A stretch of 64,000 nucleotides of DNA from Bettongia penicillata ogilbyi. Lineage: Eukaryota > Chordata > Mammalia > Diprotodontia > Potoroidae. Both the position numbers and the translations under genes were made by a program. Below the pieces are notes generated by a model. It saw nothing but the letters and a program-made list of their open reading frames with translations. It was not told the DNA's origin and did no database searches. Positions 10,006 to 21,960 of this stretch are shown in pieces (position 1 is the stretch's first letter; each line of letters begins with the position of its first letter). The DNA is taken from the NCBI GenBank assembly GCA_023548195.1, contig JAJHZJ010000809.1, positions 152,927 to 216,926 on the forward strand, read 5' to 3'.

Positions 10006-10870
10006 TTCTATTTGTCACATTTACCCCACAAGAACAAGTTTCGCTTTCACCCATAAACTCCTTTTTGGAATCTTGGGGGTAGGGTTAGAGGGAAAGGTGC
10101 CAGCAAACTATTAAGACAGTATGCTCTGGGATCAGGAGCTATTATTGGACTAGAGATTATGTGTTTCTCCCATTTACTAATATGTTAGTCTTAGCAAAGG
10201 TACTAATTTGGATCAGTTAATGACGCAGTGCCCCTTCCCATGAGTTAGTATCCAAATATGACTTTACTCTCCTGTTTTAGTCTCAATCTTCTCCACTCTC
10301 AGTTTACAATCTTGAAGCCTCTCCAGAATTCCTACCTTTTACCACCACTTGTGTTCTCACTTCAGACATAGCACCACCTCCAGATAGCTTCTTAATAATG
10401 CTTCCTCTGAATGTGTGTTTCTGGACAACTTGGTTAGTGCTAACAAAAATCTATAAGGAAGCAGTTCCTAAGAGGTATAAAAAGAGAAAAGATATGAAGA
10501 GCTCTCTTCCCTAAACCCTTTGGTTGCTTCCTGAAGATTGAGACAATATTTTAATTTATAATATAGCATTAGTAGATACATTTAAAAATGGCGCTGTCAC
10601 AGATAAAAGTGATTAAAATACATTGAGGCAAACAGAGAAGGTAGAGTCCTGAAGGGGCAGTCTGAAGTGAGAACACAATGGAAGGTGAAAGGGATTCTGA
10701 GAGTAGGGAAGATGGAAATTGAAACAGGAGAGTAAAGTCATATTTAGATAGTCATTCATGGGGAGGGTCATTGCAAAGAGGTAGAGAAATGGAGCCAGGG
10801 TATAAAAGCATCTGATGTGATTTCAGGGGCAAGGAAAGGGTGGGTGATGATAGAAAGAAGAATAGAATGT
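10006..10870. other. No gene or repeat recognised
   Basis: Non-coding, mixed composition. Only short open frames and no clear transposon. Confidence 0.4.
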
Positions 10871-10874
10871 ACAT

Positions 10875-11045
10875 GATCATAGATTGTATATTTTGAGCTA
10901 CAAGTGGCCTTAGAAGTGAAAGATTCCAACCTTCTCCTTCTAGGGTCACAGGGTTAATCAATGTTTGCGGGAAGATTTCAACTCAGGTTTCCCTGACTCC
11001 AAATTTAGTGCTACATTTACATCATATGGTCTCTCTACTATCCGA
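10875..11045 (-). mobile_element. MIR-type relic, antisense
   Basis: 'agggtcacagggttaatc', 'tttcaactcaggtttccctg' and 'actccaaatttagtgctac' are the reverse complement of the MIR 5' half. Confidence 0.5.
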
Positions 11046-11139
11046 TGCAGCCATGTTCTTTATGGGACTTGAACTTTTTGAAGGTGGCTTGGTTCCAAGG
11101 GCTGAATACACTAACTCTCGATATTTTCATGTAAGTAGG

Positions 11140-11320
11140 GGCATAGGATTTAGAGTTGAAAGGGGCTCTGGACACTATGTAGTCTAATCTCATTTTACAA
11201 ATGAGGAAATTGAACGTCAGGGTGATTAAGTGACTTACCTAAATTCACACAAGGTTCAAATTTGAACCCAGGTCTTTTCAGAAGAAAACCAACTGTACCC
11301 CACTGCTTCTGGTCTGCCTT
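11140..11320 (-). mobile_element. MIR-type relic, antisense
   Basis: 'cattttacaaatgaggaaat', 'tgattaagtgacttacctaa', 'tttgaacccaggtctttt' and 'ccccactgcttctg' are in antisense MIR order. A short A-run lies downstream at 11394-11409. Confidence 0.65.
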
Positions 11321-12500
11321 CCTACTCACCTTCCCTACCCTCCAATGGACACAATAACACTAAGATCGCCTATCTCCGAGGAAAACAAATCACAAAAAAA
11401 AAAAAAAAATAAAATAAACTCCTGAAAAATAAAGAGAACTCATTGTAAGTCCCTTCCTTGACAGTGGGACCTTCTGCCCACTGCCATCTTGTACCACTCA
11501 GTGTTTCCATCAGCTACCTTCCCCTACTTTCAATGCCTGTTTCCATTTGGGTGAGGTGGAGGAAAGGCCCTTTATGCCACAAGAAATTAAAGAAATAAAT
11601 TACTCTCAGCAGGCTCCTTGAGTTCGGGAAGCCTAGGGCACTCGTGTTCTTTCCACAGAAGCACATTTTTTCTTCTCTGTCAGCAGCCTGACAAAGGTGA
11701 GGAGCAGATTTTTCACCCACCATCAACAAACCCCTATCTGGTCAGGCTTTGGGGGCACTATTTTGCCAGCAAGGCTGTACTGAAGCAGAAAGATTTCAGA
11801 CTGGTTTTCAGCACCTTGCAAAGCCTGTGTGGGGTGTCAGCAGGGGTAAAAATCTTGTTTCGACTTCTAAGTGTAGTGAGGCTGACAGGCAGGGAGGAAA
11901 GCAATGAAGAGAGGCCACAGGACGCTCAGGTATTTTGAAGGGAAGAGCCCTCTGGGATCAAACACAAATAAAAAATAAACATTTAACCCTTCTACAGAAT
12001 AAGGAGAACTGGTTGTGAGAAATACCTTTTTGTGGGTGTAATCCATGTGTACTCATGTACCTAGAAGCAACACTGTGCAAAGGTCCAACCTAGCTCTAAG
12101 GAATTGTAGACTCTTTCTTTTAGACCATGCATGTATGTATGTGCTCATTCTTCATCCACTTTATAAACTTTAACTTTGCTTCTTGTTAAGCATTTATTTT
12201 CTCTCCTACCTACCACTTTCCTTAAAAAATTGGGAGAAAAAACCCAAAACTCTTGTAACAAATATACATAAACAAATTCCCACAATGGACATGTCCCAAA
12301 CTATGCATCTCATTCTGTATCTTGAGTCCATCATTTCTTTGTCAGGCAATAGGTTGCATGGTACATCAGTGGTGCTCTGGGAAAATCTACTTGTCTGTTG
12401 TTTTGTTTTGTTTTTTTTTTTTTTTCCCATGAGAAGAGTTGAGTTGAACTTTTCTGAGTATTCATATAAAAAGATGAAGAATTCCTATTGTCCAGACTAT
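11321..12500. other. No gene recognised
   Basis: Open frames up to about 100 codons occur on both strands but have no supporting motif. The only simple repeats are an A-run at 11394-11409 and a T-run at about 12407-12425. Confidence 0.4.
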
Positions 12501-12504
12501 AGGA

Positions 12505-12665
12505 TCATAGAGTTAAAGATGGAAGGGATCTTAAAGTCATTCAATAGAAGCCTCTCATTTTAGAGATGGCGAGACCAGGGCCCAGAAAGGTTGAATGCCT
12601 TGCCCACAGATAAACAGGTAGTAAATAAAACAGTGGGATTTGTTGGTGCCACTGGTAGAAACAGG
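12505..12665 (-). mobile_element. MIR-type relic, antisense
   Basis: 'aggatcatagagttaaagat', 'ctcattttagagatggcgag', 'cagaaaggttgaatgcctt' and 'acagataaacaggtagtaa' match an antisense MIR. Confidence 0.6.
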
Positions 12666-13107
12666 GAAGTTAGAAGAATCCAACTTATTCATAATGATCC
12701 ATGATGACCTATAACTTTATGTTTCTTGACTTCTGGTGCCCTTTTAGACCTCCATCTCCATTCTCTCATAGCCACATACTAGCATGATCACTTTCCAGAC
12801 CTTCCTATTAGCATGTATCATTCCAAATGGAAGTACAGCCAGGTCCTGATTAGAGCAAATGGTAAACCCTTCTAAAGCTGTTACACAATTCAAATTCATA
12901 TTTCCACTGGGTTAAAACCAATGACCATATTTTATATAACTACAGCTTCAAATAGCTTGAATTAAAATTACGCGACAACTTCAGGGGATTAATTATATGC
13001 ACTCATCAAGACTTAGCTACATACAATATGATGACCCTTTAATTCCCTCTTTAATTGACAACTTTTTACTTGATGCCTCTTTCATTTGTTCACCCACACA
13101 CCAAACT

Positions 13108-13225
13108 GGCTTTTTCTTGTGGTTGTTCAGTTATTTCAGTCATGTCTGACTCTTTGTGATCCCTTTGGGGATTTTCTTGGCAAAGATACTGGAGTGGTTT
13201 GCCATTTCCTTCTCCAGGGCTTCTT
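13108..13225 (-). mobile_element. 3' tail of a MAR1/WSINE-type SINE, antisense
   Basis: 'cagttatttcagtcatgtc', 'gactctttgtgatcccttt', 'tcttggcaaagatactggag' and 'gccatttccttctccagg' are the diagnostic tail of the abundant marsupial tRNA-SINE. The tRNA head is missing. Confidence 0.75.
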
Positions 13226-13239
13226 CATACCTGTGAGAA

Positions 13240-13790
13240 TTTCCGCTAACTTTAACATGATCAGTTCACTTCTTTCCTTCGCTCCCTTCTGTCTGTGCCT
13301 CACTCTCTAGGCAACCTATACTTCACATTTGGTCCCTTTAACTGTCCTAAATCTCTGTCCTCTGGGTTCTACTCCTTGCACTTCACAGAAACTATTGCTC
13401 TAAAAGTTGCTGGCCTGATATTTATTACCTGTGTGATTTTGGACAAGTGACATTGGGGGCTTCAGTTTTTTTTACCTGGAAAATGACAAAATGGTCTTCA
13501 AGATTCCTTACAGCTCTAGATCCTATGACTTCCTAAGTACTACATCTTATGGACTTTTCTCAGACCTCATTCTTCTTGACAACTCTCCAGCAGTTGATGT
13601 GACATGCTAACTCCTCTTCATTGAAATCTTTTCTTCTCTTGCTTCTGTGATAGTAAACAACATTGGTTCTCATTCCCCTTTTACCTCTGATTCTCTGTGT
13701 CTTTGAATCTTTGTCTTTCTCATTGTGAGTATTTGCCAAAGCTCAGTCCTTGGTCAATTGCTCTTCTCTACATCCCAAACTGTGGCCAGC
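13240..13790 (+). mobile_element. L2 LINE relic with an inserted MIR
   Basis: Pyrimidine-rich sense L2 sequence is visible at 13260-13390 and 13545-13790. The latter includes the degenerate RT-region words 'aaagctcagtccttggtc' and 'gctcttctctacatc' (the 'SVLGPLLF'-type block). A sense MIR fragment at about 13395-13545 ('acctgtgtgattttggacaa', 'agattccttacagctctaga') interrupts it. Confidence 0.5.
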
Positions 13791-14485
13791 ATTGAGGAGC
13801 TATGGGTGACAAATTTTTGCCGTTAAAAATGCTATCTTCTGAGACAAAACTCTTCACTTACTGATGCCTACCATTCCCCTTATTCCCTGAGACGAGGTTG
13901 GTAGCCATCCCTTAGAGTGAGTCCATCACCACACATATCTTGGACAGCCATTGTAAATGAACCAGGATCAGATCCCAATATTGTACAAGAAAGACAAGAT
14001 TGGATTGCTTTAGAGAAATAATTCTGTGTGTTAAATAACTTTGATCTTCTCTATGGAACAAAGACTCATCTTTCTAATATCAATAATTTTCTAGTGATGG
14101 TTGTAGGTCTGCAGTTCCAGGAATGCTGCTGTCTCCAAAGTATTAAAGCTGAAGATTGCCCAAAGAGAAATATAGGATTGGGGGGAAAGATGACCTGCTT
14201 TACAAAGTCCCAAATTACCTAATAGCACTTGGAAATGGAATATCTCTTTAGTACATCTTTGCCTTACTTTAACAATTAAGATGAAGAAACTATTTACATC
14301 GAAAATGTTACCTTGAAATACAAAATGGGAGTTGCACTAAAAATGTTACATCCAGAAGGGCCAAAAAGCTAGAAAATGCTAAGAACAGAGAGTGAAGAAT
14401 ATTAGAACTAGAAGGAGTATGGAATATACAGTGCTAGACCTAGAAAACTCCTTAAAACAAAGACATTATTAGAATTAGACAGGGA
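13791..14485. other. No gene or repeat recognised
   Basis: AT-rich non-coding sequence with short open frames only. Confidence 0.35.
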
Positions 14486-14499
14486 TACAAAAAGAACAG

Positions 14500-14620
14500 C
14501 CACAAAAATTATTAATCATTTCTATAGCACTTTAAGGTTTATAAAACACTTACCTCACAACTGTCGAGTGAGGTAGAAAGTACAAGTACTGTTATTCTCA
14601 AGATAAAAGGTAAGTAATTA
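14500..14620 (-). mobile_element. Possible MIR3-like relic
   Basis: 'tatagcactttaaggtttat', 'aaaacacttacctcacaac' and 'tgttattctcaagataaa' resemble the 3' part of antisense MIR-family elements. Weak. Confidence 0.35.
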
Positions 14621-14924
14621 GTTTGATATTAGTGCACAAAATACTGGAGTGGGAAGTGGCCTTTGAATCCTCCAGCCCTTCCTTACCTTACAAAGGCAAA
14701 GAGAAAAGTTAGCAGAATTTACTATTGGCAGAAACAGATATAGAAAAGAGATCTTTCAACTCCTGTTTCAATGTTTCCCTGACTGCACTAACGTACCTCA
14801 AGATTCCTATTAATCAATCGATAAACGTTTATTACGTGCCAACTATGAGCTAAGAACTACATGAAGTAGTGTGAAGACAGAAAGAGGAGCTTATGATATA
14901 ATAAAGGGAACAATATACAAAACA

Positions 14925-14952
14925 TATATATATGCACACACGCACACACACA

Positions 14953-15018
<66 letters not shown>

Positions 15019-15020
15019 CA
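14925..15020. repeat. (TA)n/(CA)n microsatellite
   Basis: A short CA stretch at about 14934-14952 is followed by about 60 bp of nearly pure TA dinucleotides. Likely hypervariable. Confidence 0.95.
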
Positions 15021-15102
15021 AGATGCATGCAGGATCACGGTAAATAATTAAGAGGAAAGAGGAAAAAAGGCACTAGAATTATAAGTGCCTGGGAAGACTT
15101 CT

Positions 15103-15300
15103 GGCTAGGCAGCTAGGTTGCTCTGTGGGTATAGCACCAGATCTAAAGTCAGAAAGATCTGAATTCAAATCCAGTCTTAAATATCTACTACCTATGTGAC
15201 CCTGAGCAAGTCACTTACTTCTGTTTGCTTCAGTTTCCTCATCAGTAAAATGAGCCAGAAAAGGAAATGACGAACCATTCTAATATCTTTACCAAAAAAA
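15103..15300 (+). mobile_element. MAR1/WSINE-type tRNA-SINE, sense, nearly complete
   Basis: The head 'aggcagctaggttgctctgt' and 'gtatagcaccagatctaaag' corresponds to the tRNA-like promoter region. It is followed by 'tgaattcaaatccagtctta', 'tgaccctgagcaagtcactt', 'gtttcctcatcagtaaaatg' and the tail 'aaacctctaaaatggggtt'. Confidence 0.85.
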
Positions 15301-15439
15301 CCTCTAAAATGGGGTTGGAAGAATAAGACATTACCAAAGCAATTGAACAAGAAGAGAATATGACTGCTGGGTCATGTGAGCCACAAGAAGGCAGGCATTT
15401 TCTCCCATTCCCGTAACTTCTCCATGTTCTCCAAAATAG

Positions 15440-15850
15440 AAATTACGTTGCAAAGCAGCACAACCATTTTTTAAAAGCAATTTGGAATTACACAAATAAA
15501 TCAACTAAAATATCCCCATCTTTTAAAGCAGAGACTCTATTACTGGCCTCATACCCTAGGAAAGTCATTGATAAAAAGAAAATCCCCACATACACCAAAA
15601 TATTTAGAAGCAATTTTTGTGATATCTAAGAGCTACAATGCCCGTCAACTGGGGAATGGTAAAACAAATTATGGTAAGTGAGAATGTAATGAAATATTAC
15701 TGTGCTGTAACAAATTACATATATGATAAATACAGAGGGGTGTAAACATGCAGGTGAACTGATTACCTCTAGTACAAGCACAGCCAATATACACAGCAAC
15801 AGTAATACAAATAGAAAAAATGACACCCCTCAAAAATAAAAAAAAAAAAC
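15440..15850 (+). mobile_element. Old L1 3'-end relic
   Basis: Contains the ORF2 C-terminal block in decayed form: 'aagcaatttggaattaca', 'ccaaaatatttagaagcaat', 'cgtcaactggggaatggta', 'aatgaaatattactgtgctg'. It ends near an A-rich run. Confidence 0.6.
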
Positions 15851-15899
15851 AAATGTAACAAAATTATGAAGATTAAGCAGGACACAGAATAAAGCTATG

Positions 15900-16035
15900 G
15901 GAAAATACTTCCCTCCAAACCTTTCCCTCTTCCACTCTTTCTTGCTTCCTCTAACTCCGAACTAAAATCCCTTCTTTTACTGGAAGCTTTCCCCAATCTC
16001 TCAAGTCTACAGCCCTCCCTCTGTAAGTAACTTGA
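15900..16035 (+). mobile_element. L2 LINE 3' fragment
   Basis: 'cttcctctaactccgaacta', 'aaatcccttcttttactgg' and 'aagctttccccaatctctc' match the L2 block near the end of its ORF ('...LKSHLLQEAF...'). Confidence 0.5.
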
Positions 16036-16504
16036 TTTGAAAACACACACCCACCCACCCACCCACACACGCACACAGAAACAGTGTGCTACAGAGAGTA
16101 TTCAATGTTTGCTCAATGACACAAATAAGCTAGGTGGAATTAAAAAAATAATTCCCTCATCATTAGTGAAGTATTTCGGACAAAGATTCTTTTGGCCTCA
16201 TCTGCACTTCCGTGGTGGCAAATAAAGTGCATATTGAATGCCTGGGTGTTGCAGACAGTGGGTATATGATGCTGCTGGGCACTCAAGAGGAATACCTTTA
16301 ACCAAATATGTAAACCAACAGGCTATTTATCTTCTAACAAGTCATAGCTTCTCCTGAGACTGACAACTCTTAAAATTTTTCAGCTCTAAAACTCTATGAT
16401 CCTCCAAAAGTTAGAAATCTTTTATTTCTTTGTTTTCACTCCCATTACACATGGTAAACTAAGTTACTATTAAGTGAAAAGAACTATAGGAAAATGAACA
16501 GTTC

Positions 16505-16915
16505 CAAGACCTCTTGCCGAGGAATCAGGAGCTCTTTGCTGGACTTCCAGTCCTAGCTCAGGTACCTATTAGTTATGCAATCTTAGGCAAATTGCTCTAC
16601 TTCTCTGGGCCTCAGTCTCATAAAATCATAAAATTAGAAGAAACCGAAGGAGTACTATATTTTGATTTCCCCATGAAGAATGCTGTTTTTTATAGCCAAC
16701 CGGATAAGCCATGTTTCTGTTTCTGTCTGAAAAAGTGGTAGAGGGCTTAGAGTCAGAAAGCTGATGCCTCATGAGGGCACTAATTAGATGTGAGACCCTG
16801 GGAAAGTCACAGAACCTATCTCAGATTCAGTTTCTTCAATCATAAAACGAGAGAGCAGGATACAGTGGCCTCTAATTTCCCTTCTATCTTTAACTTATGG
16901 CCCTATGAACCCCAG
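16505..16915 (+). mobile_element. Two adjacent MIR-type relics
   Basis: 16510-16640 reads 'ggacttccagtcctagctca', 'aggcaaattgctctacttct', 'gggcctcagtctcataaaat'. 16740-16915 reads 'agagggcttagagtcagaaa', 'tgagaccctgggaaagtcac', 'cagattcagtttcttcaatc'. Both are sense-oriented. Confidence 0.6.
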
Positions 16916-18088
16916 TGATGGAGAATTCATCATCCAATGAAACAGCGCATACCATTTTTGTACAGTCCTAATTCTTAGAAAGTTTTTCTTCATAGTGACC
17001 TAAAATCTGAGTCCCTTAAACTTCTATCCATTAAAGTTCTAGGTTTCACTAAGACAAAGTAGAATAAATTAATCTTCCTTGTAGTAACTTTAAAAACTTG
17101 AAGAAAATGATAATATTTTCCCTTATGTCTTGTCTTCTCCTGGGTAAACATCATCAAATCCTTCAATAATTCTTCCACTAAAGATAAGTTACGGAATAAA
17201 TGCTAAAATTCTATTAATTAATTTTAGTCCGTAAATCCTTTTGGATAACTTTCAGGTGAGTACAGATTCCTCAAATTAGGTCAACTCCTTTAACTAAGCA
17301 GAAGACAGTGAACCAACCATCTTGTTTATTTCAGAAACTCTGTTATTCCCTCAAAATTAAGTTTGCTTGGATTTTTAAGCCTAATTACAGCAGATGTTTA
17401 AAAGTCAGGAAAAACAGCAAACTCAAGTACTCTTCTTGGCTCATATTCCCCCATCTCACTGCCCCAAATTATTCACTTCACTGCTATCCAAATGGTTTGG
17501 GGTCTACTCCTTCCACTAAATGCCAGGGATAACTAAGAAACCATAATAAAAACTGAGATGAAAGGTCATGAGAAATGTTCTAATTTATAGGACACACTAT
17601 GTAGAAGCTGCAAATTAAAACCATGCTACTTAATGCTGGGTGCAAATCAATCCAAGTGTAAATCTCCCACTTCTGGACAGAAGCCATCTGATTTAATTGG
17701 ATGTGATGAAAGCAAGCAGATGCTAATTTAGAAAAAAAGAGCACTTATTTTGAGACCTACTGAATTGTATTTAACATTTGAATTAACACAGAGAAGCTGG
17801 GAAAATTTTATGTGAAGAAACATAATTCTTCGTATATATTGGTGTCAAAAGATGTTTAAAATTGCACGAAGCAGACAGCAGAAGGAAAGAACAAGAATTA
17901 CAGACCTCTTGAAACATCAGCTTATGTTTCTAATAGAATTCTTTTATTGGAGATAAATTCCGAAGGAATTTGGCATTTCTAAAACAGAAAGAGTCACCAT
18001 TCAAATACTTTTGTACTTTAGGGATCCATGACTTCATGGATAACACAAAGGCCTCACAAATGCCACAACTGCAATTGGTAGATGATCT
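16916..18088. other. No gene or repeat recognised
   Basis: AT-rich non-coding sequence. Scattered short open frames only. Confidence 0.35.
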
Positions 18089-18403
18089 TTATGAGTTGCA
18101 GAAATTGAAAAAAATCACTGCCTCAAAGTCCGCTTTTTTGGTGATGACACCTCTCTCTGTCTGGCTCAGCTGGTCCTTACAACAGACGCAGTTTCCATGT
18201 TGTGGTGGCTGAGTCTCTGGGATGAAGGAGAGGAGAAGGAGAGATATAGAGAGAACGCTAAGCAACATGAAAACCAGGGATAGTAACAACTTGTATTCCA
18301 ACAGAAGTTGTTGGCTGCTCTGCTTTACGTAAAGAGAAGGTTCCCGAAGATGCTTGGATAACTTAAGTCTCCTGTCCTCATGTGCCCTGCCTCTTTGCTG
18401 CAT
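18089..18403 (-). CDS. Uncharacterised ORF with one hydrophobic segment
   Basis: An ATG-initiated minus-strand frame of 104 codons. Residues 1-35 are basic and polar (MQQRGRAHEDRRLKLSKHLR). Residues about 36-63 form a single hydrophobic stretch (LLLSLVFMLLSVLSISLLLL), and a polar, Cys-containing tail follows. The layout would suit a type II or tail-region membrane peptide. A donor-like GTAAGG occurs inside the codons for CVC/CKD, so it might instead be one exon. It has no recognised family and no support for expression. In non-coding DNA a 104-codon ORF can arise by chance. Confidence 0.2.
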   Translation of the reverse strand: MQQRGRAHEDRRLKLSKHLREPSLYVKQSSQQLLLEYKLLLSLVFMLLSVLSISLLLLSFIPETQPPQHGNCVCCKDQLSQTERGVITKKADFEAVIFFNFCNS

Positions 18404-19220
18404 CTGTTTCTCAATAAGGTCATTTCAGTTCCTCCTTTCTCTGATCTTTCTGCCATGTTTTCCCTCTCTAGTTCCTCAGTGAGAAAGAATACAACACTAT
18501 TATTTACAAAAAGGGGATAATTCTTACATAACTCATCTAAGGGGATGTTGTAAAGCTCAAATAATGATCAGATAAAGTTCTATGTAACCAATATAAGTGA
18601 GTGACTCCTAGTCTAGTGCTTCTTTCATTGACATACACTGAACATATTTAATTATTTGCTACTTATGTGGCACAAAACAGAAAATTTTCATCAATTTAAA
18701 GACCATTAATAAAACCTAGCAAACAAATTATTACCGGTCCCTCTCACTCCCCAAAATTCTGTGACAATTCATTGTTTAGATTTTAGTAAAAACAACTGGC
18801 AAGGGCAGGGGAAGAGGAAGAGTCTCTAGCAGTTGGACTCTGGTGACATTTCTTCAAGTGGTACAGCCATTAAGCCTCAAAGTTAAGTATCTAAAAGATT
18901 CCACAGAGTTTCCCTTGACAGTGTGCAGGCATCCTTCAGGCAGGTCAGTGTTCCAGATACGCATTTCACAAAGGCCAGACGGGGATGAGAAATAGGCATT
19001 ACCATAAAAACTGGAGAGCTAAGACATCTTAGACTCAGGACTCCCATACTATGCACACCAATAGCCAGAAGATTCAGACAATATTGAAATGCAGAATTCC
19101 TAAGACAATTCTTTTAGAATGGTATGACCAATAAGTCACTCAATTCCTCTTTCCCAACTACTTTAGGAGCACTAAAAATAACTTGGGAGTATGAAAAACC
19201 AAACTCAAATTCTGGCCTTG
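18404..19220. other. No gene or repeat recognised
   Basis: Non-coding sequence with no clear transposon or exon. Confidence 0.35.
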
Positions 19221-19224
19221 CCCC

Positions 19225-19345
19225 TGCCACACTAGGAGAGTCAGCATTGGTAAAGTGGAGCAAGCACTCAGTTAGGAATCCAAAGAGATCTGGATTAAAA
19301 TACAACACCTACTACTCTATGACTGTGGCCAAGCCATGTATTTTC
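19225..19345 (+). mobile_element. Possible MIR-type relic
   Basis: 'taaagtggagcaagcactca', 'ggaatccaaagagatctgga' and 'tctatgactgtggccaagcc' follow a sense MIR order. Weak. Confidence 0.45.
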
Positions 19346-19422
19346 TACTTCTGGGGAAAGGTTATAAGGAAAGCACCTTGTAAATCCTACAAGACTATTT
19401 GTAATATACACAAAGAATCAAC

Positions 19423-19423
19423 A

Positions 19424-19487
<64 letters not shown>

Positions 19488-19488
19488 T
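19423..19488. repeat. (TA)n microsatellite
   Basis: About 60 bp of TA dinucleotides with a few GT/CA interruptions at the edges. Confidence 0.95.
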
Positions 19489-21040
19489 AGGCAATGATTG
19501 GATCAATGATTTTTATCACAACATTCTCTACTTTTCAGTCAACTTGTCATTGATATTGTCTTTGATTGTTGATCTGGATCCCTTGTGAATTACGGGATAT
19601 CTGAGGGGGATGTGAAAGAAGAAGGAAACCATGGAGAACAAATGCACCATGTAACCAAGAACAACAGCAATGCTTCCATCATCTTTTGCTGCCAATTCAA
19701 AAGCAAAGACAAGAAATCCTTATTGATTCATAGAAGTTACCTTTGCAAACGTTAGGGCTATGTTTTCCAAAAGAAAAGAATTTTTAAACTATTAAATAGC
19801 AAGATGCTAAAAATTAATCTAAACATGATTTTATAAGTCTCTTGCTTTACCCTGTTCCTTTAAAAGTTGATCCCTATTAAGCAGGGTAATAAGAATTATA
19901 TTGTATATGTTTCATGCACCCCATGTGACAGGCATACCATGCATAACATAGCTTTGACTAACGTCCTTCTCCAAGAATGTTCCATCTTTAATAGTTTCAT
20001 CAGATGCTTATTATCACCATTTCCCTTCCTATATGAGAATAAATATTGTCCCTAAAGAACTGCACTACCCCCTACCCATCACATAATATTTCGGTTATGT
20101 TGTATTTTCATGAAATCAATTAATGAAGCTAGGCAAAGTATCCCTGCAGTTAACAATAAAATCAAAGACTGTTCAGACTTCTGTGCCCTTCCTCCCCAGC
20201 TTATGAAAAGGGGGACCATAGTCACCACAGTTTATTAGATACTATGAGAATTAGTTTGGAGTAATTAAATACACAGCACTACAGAAACATTAGATTCTAT
20301 TATTAACAATTCTCTAAGCAGTAGACAAAAAAGATTAATTCTGAGGTTAAAAACATAAACTTACAAAGCATATAATGAAGTTATGTGCCCATTGGCTTCA
20401 TGCCGTTAATAAAAGTGATGCAGAAATAATTGTAGAAAAATGGTACTATCCAAAGGTGAAACAGCCAGCACAAAGAAATGATTCACAGTTTTGAAATAGT
20501 CAATATAGAAGGTTATAGATATTATAGTCTGTATAGAATCTAATCCATGCATTTTAGGTAGAAGCACTTGTGAAAAGATGTATATATTATCCTATACATA
20601 GATGTAGTCATCTAATTTTTAAGAAGCTATGGATAATTAGATTTTTAACTCATTATTCAGTTTTCTGCCACTACCTACAAAGCGATAAATGATCATTCAG
20701 GCACTCAACTGATTGTAAAGTAATACAACATTAAAAGCTTTCTCCATCCCCTAGAGAGGAAAAAAGTAATTGTCCTGTGTGTCCCCAAGATTCGAGTAAA
20801 ACAATCAAATCACCTAAAAGATTTAAATGCATAATCTGAGAAATTCCAGTTGAGCAACACAAAATTTATAAAAAATTATAAAGGAGAGGATAAGCTCTTC
20901 TTGTATATTTTCCTACTTCACTGCCACTCATTACCTTCTTATACTGTTGTTTTATCTCTGGCACTGTAACTTGTGATGAAAGGGATCTTACTACAATCAG
21001 CCACCTGTGATGATAAGTAGTATTACTGTGGAGTGGAATT
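19489..21040. other. No gene or repeat recognised
   Basis: AT-rich non-coding sequence. No supported features. Confidence 0.35.
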
Positions 21041-21044
21041 AATG

Positions 21045-21530
21045 CTCACTTTGGGACTCAGGTGGTATTTATTAAGGACCAACTATGAGTGAGGAACTAT
21101 GCTACGAACTGAGAATACAGAAAAAGGGGGGAGAATACCCTGCTTTTCAGGAACTCACAACAACTAAATATATTGGGGCAGTCTCGGAAGATTGAGATAA
21201 ATCAGGAATGAAAAAAAGTTCTTATAAAATTAAAAAAGAAAAAACAAACAAACCCTGAGACTTTAAGGACACCAAGGAAGCTAAGAGGAAATGGAGAGGG
21301 AGAAAATTGCAGGGAGGGAGGAGAAACAGAGACAACATGAAGTTGAGAGCAGGAATGTCTTGTTGAAGGAGCATGAGAAACGTCAGTATCACTTTACGGC
21401 AGAGCATGTGGCAAAGAGGAAGATGGAAAAGTAAGTAAAGGCCAGATAGAAAAGGCTTTGAAGGTCAAACAGAGGGCTTTGATCCTGCAGGTAATAAAGA
21501 GTCATTCTTGTTTGTTCCCAGGACCAAGCA
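21045..21530 (-). mobile_element. L2 LINE 3' end, antisense
   Basis: 'gtatttattaaggaccaact', 'agtgaggaactatgctacga', 'cttttcaggaactcacaac', 'aaggctttgaaggtcaaaca' and 'gggctttgatcctgcaggta' are the reverse complement of the L2 3' UTR and the end of its ORF. Confidence 0.65.
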
Positions 21531-21654
21531 TAATGCTCTCAAGTCTTTATTTTATGAACTTTATTCATTTCTGTTTTGGAACTCAAATGACCTTTACACA
21601 GTTCCATAACAGTTCGGTGGTGATGAAACTGACCTATCATGAGAATTTATTTAG

Positions 21655-21960
21655 AAGTATTCAATGCAGGGTAAGAGATACTAAATCTAGAGCCAAAAGT
21701 CTTAGATTCGTATCTTAGCTCTACCACTAAATTTTCCTACCTGTAAAAGAGTATTATTCATGAGACAGATTTCGAAACTGGAATACCTACTCCAAATATC
21801 TCATTTTTATACATGAAGAAACAGGGGCTCAGACAAGGCTTGTAAATAGTAGAGAGGCAACATTTAAATGCAGGTCCTTTAGTTACCTACTCAGAGTCTT
21901 TCCTGCTCTAGGGCTAGATAACCTCTAAGATGCTTTCTAATTCTAAACCCCATCACACTA
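21655..21960. mobile_element. MIR-type fragments in both orientations
   Basis: 21660-21735 resembles a sense MIR ('aaatctagagccaaaagtct', 'tcgtatcttagctctaccac'). 21800-21960 resembles an antisense MIR ('tacatgaagaaacaggggct', 'aaatgcaggtcctttagtta'). Confidence 0.45.
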
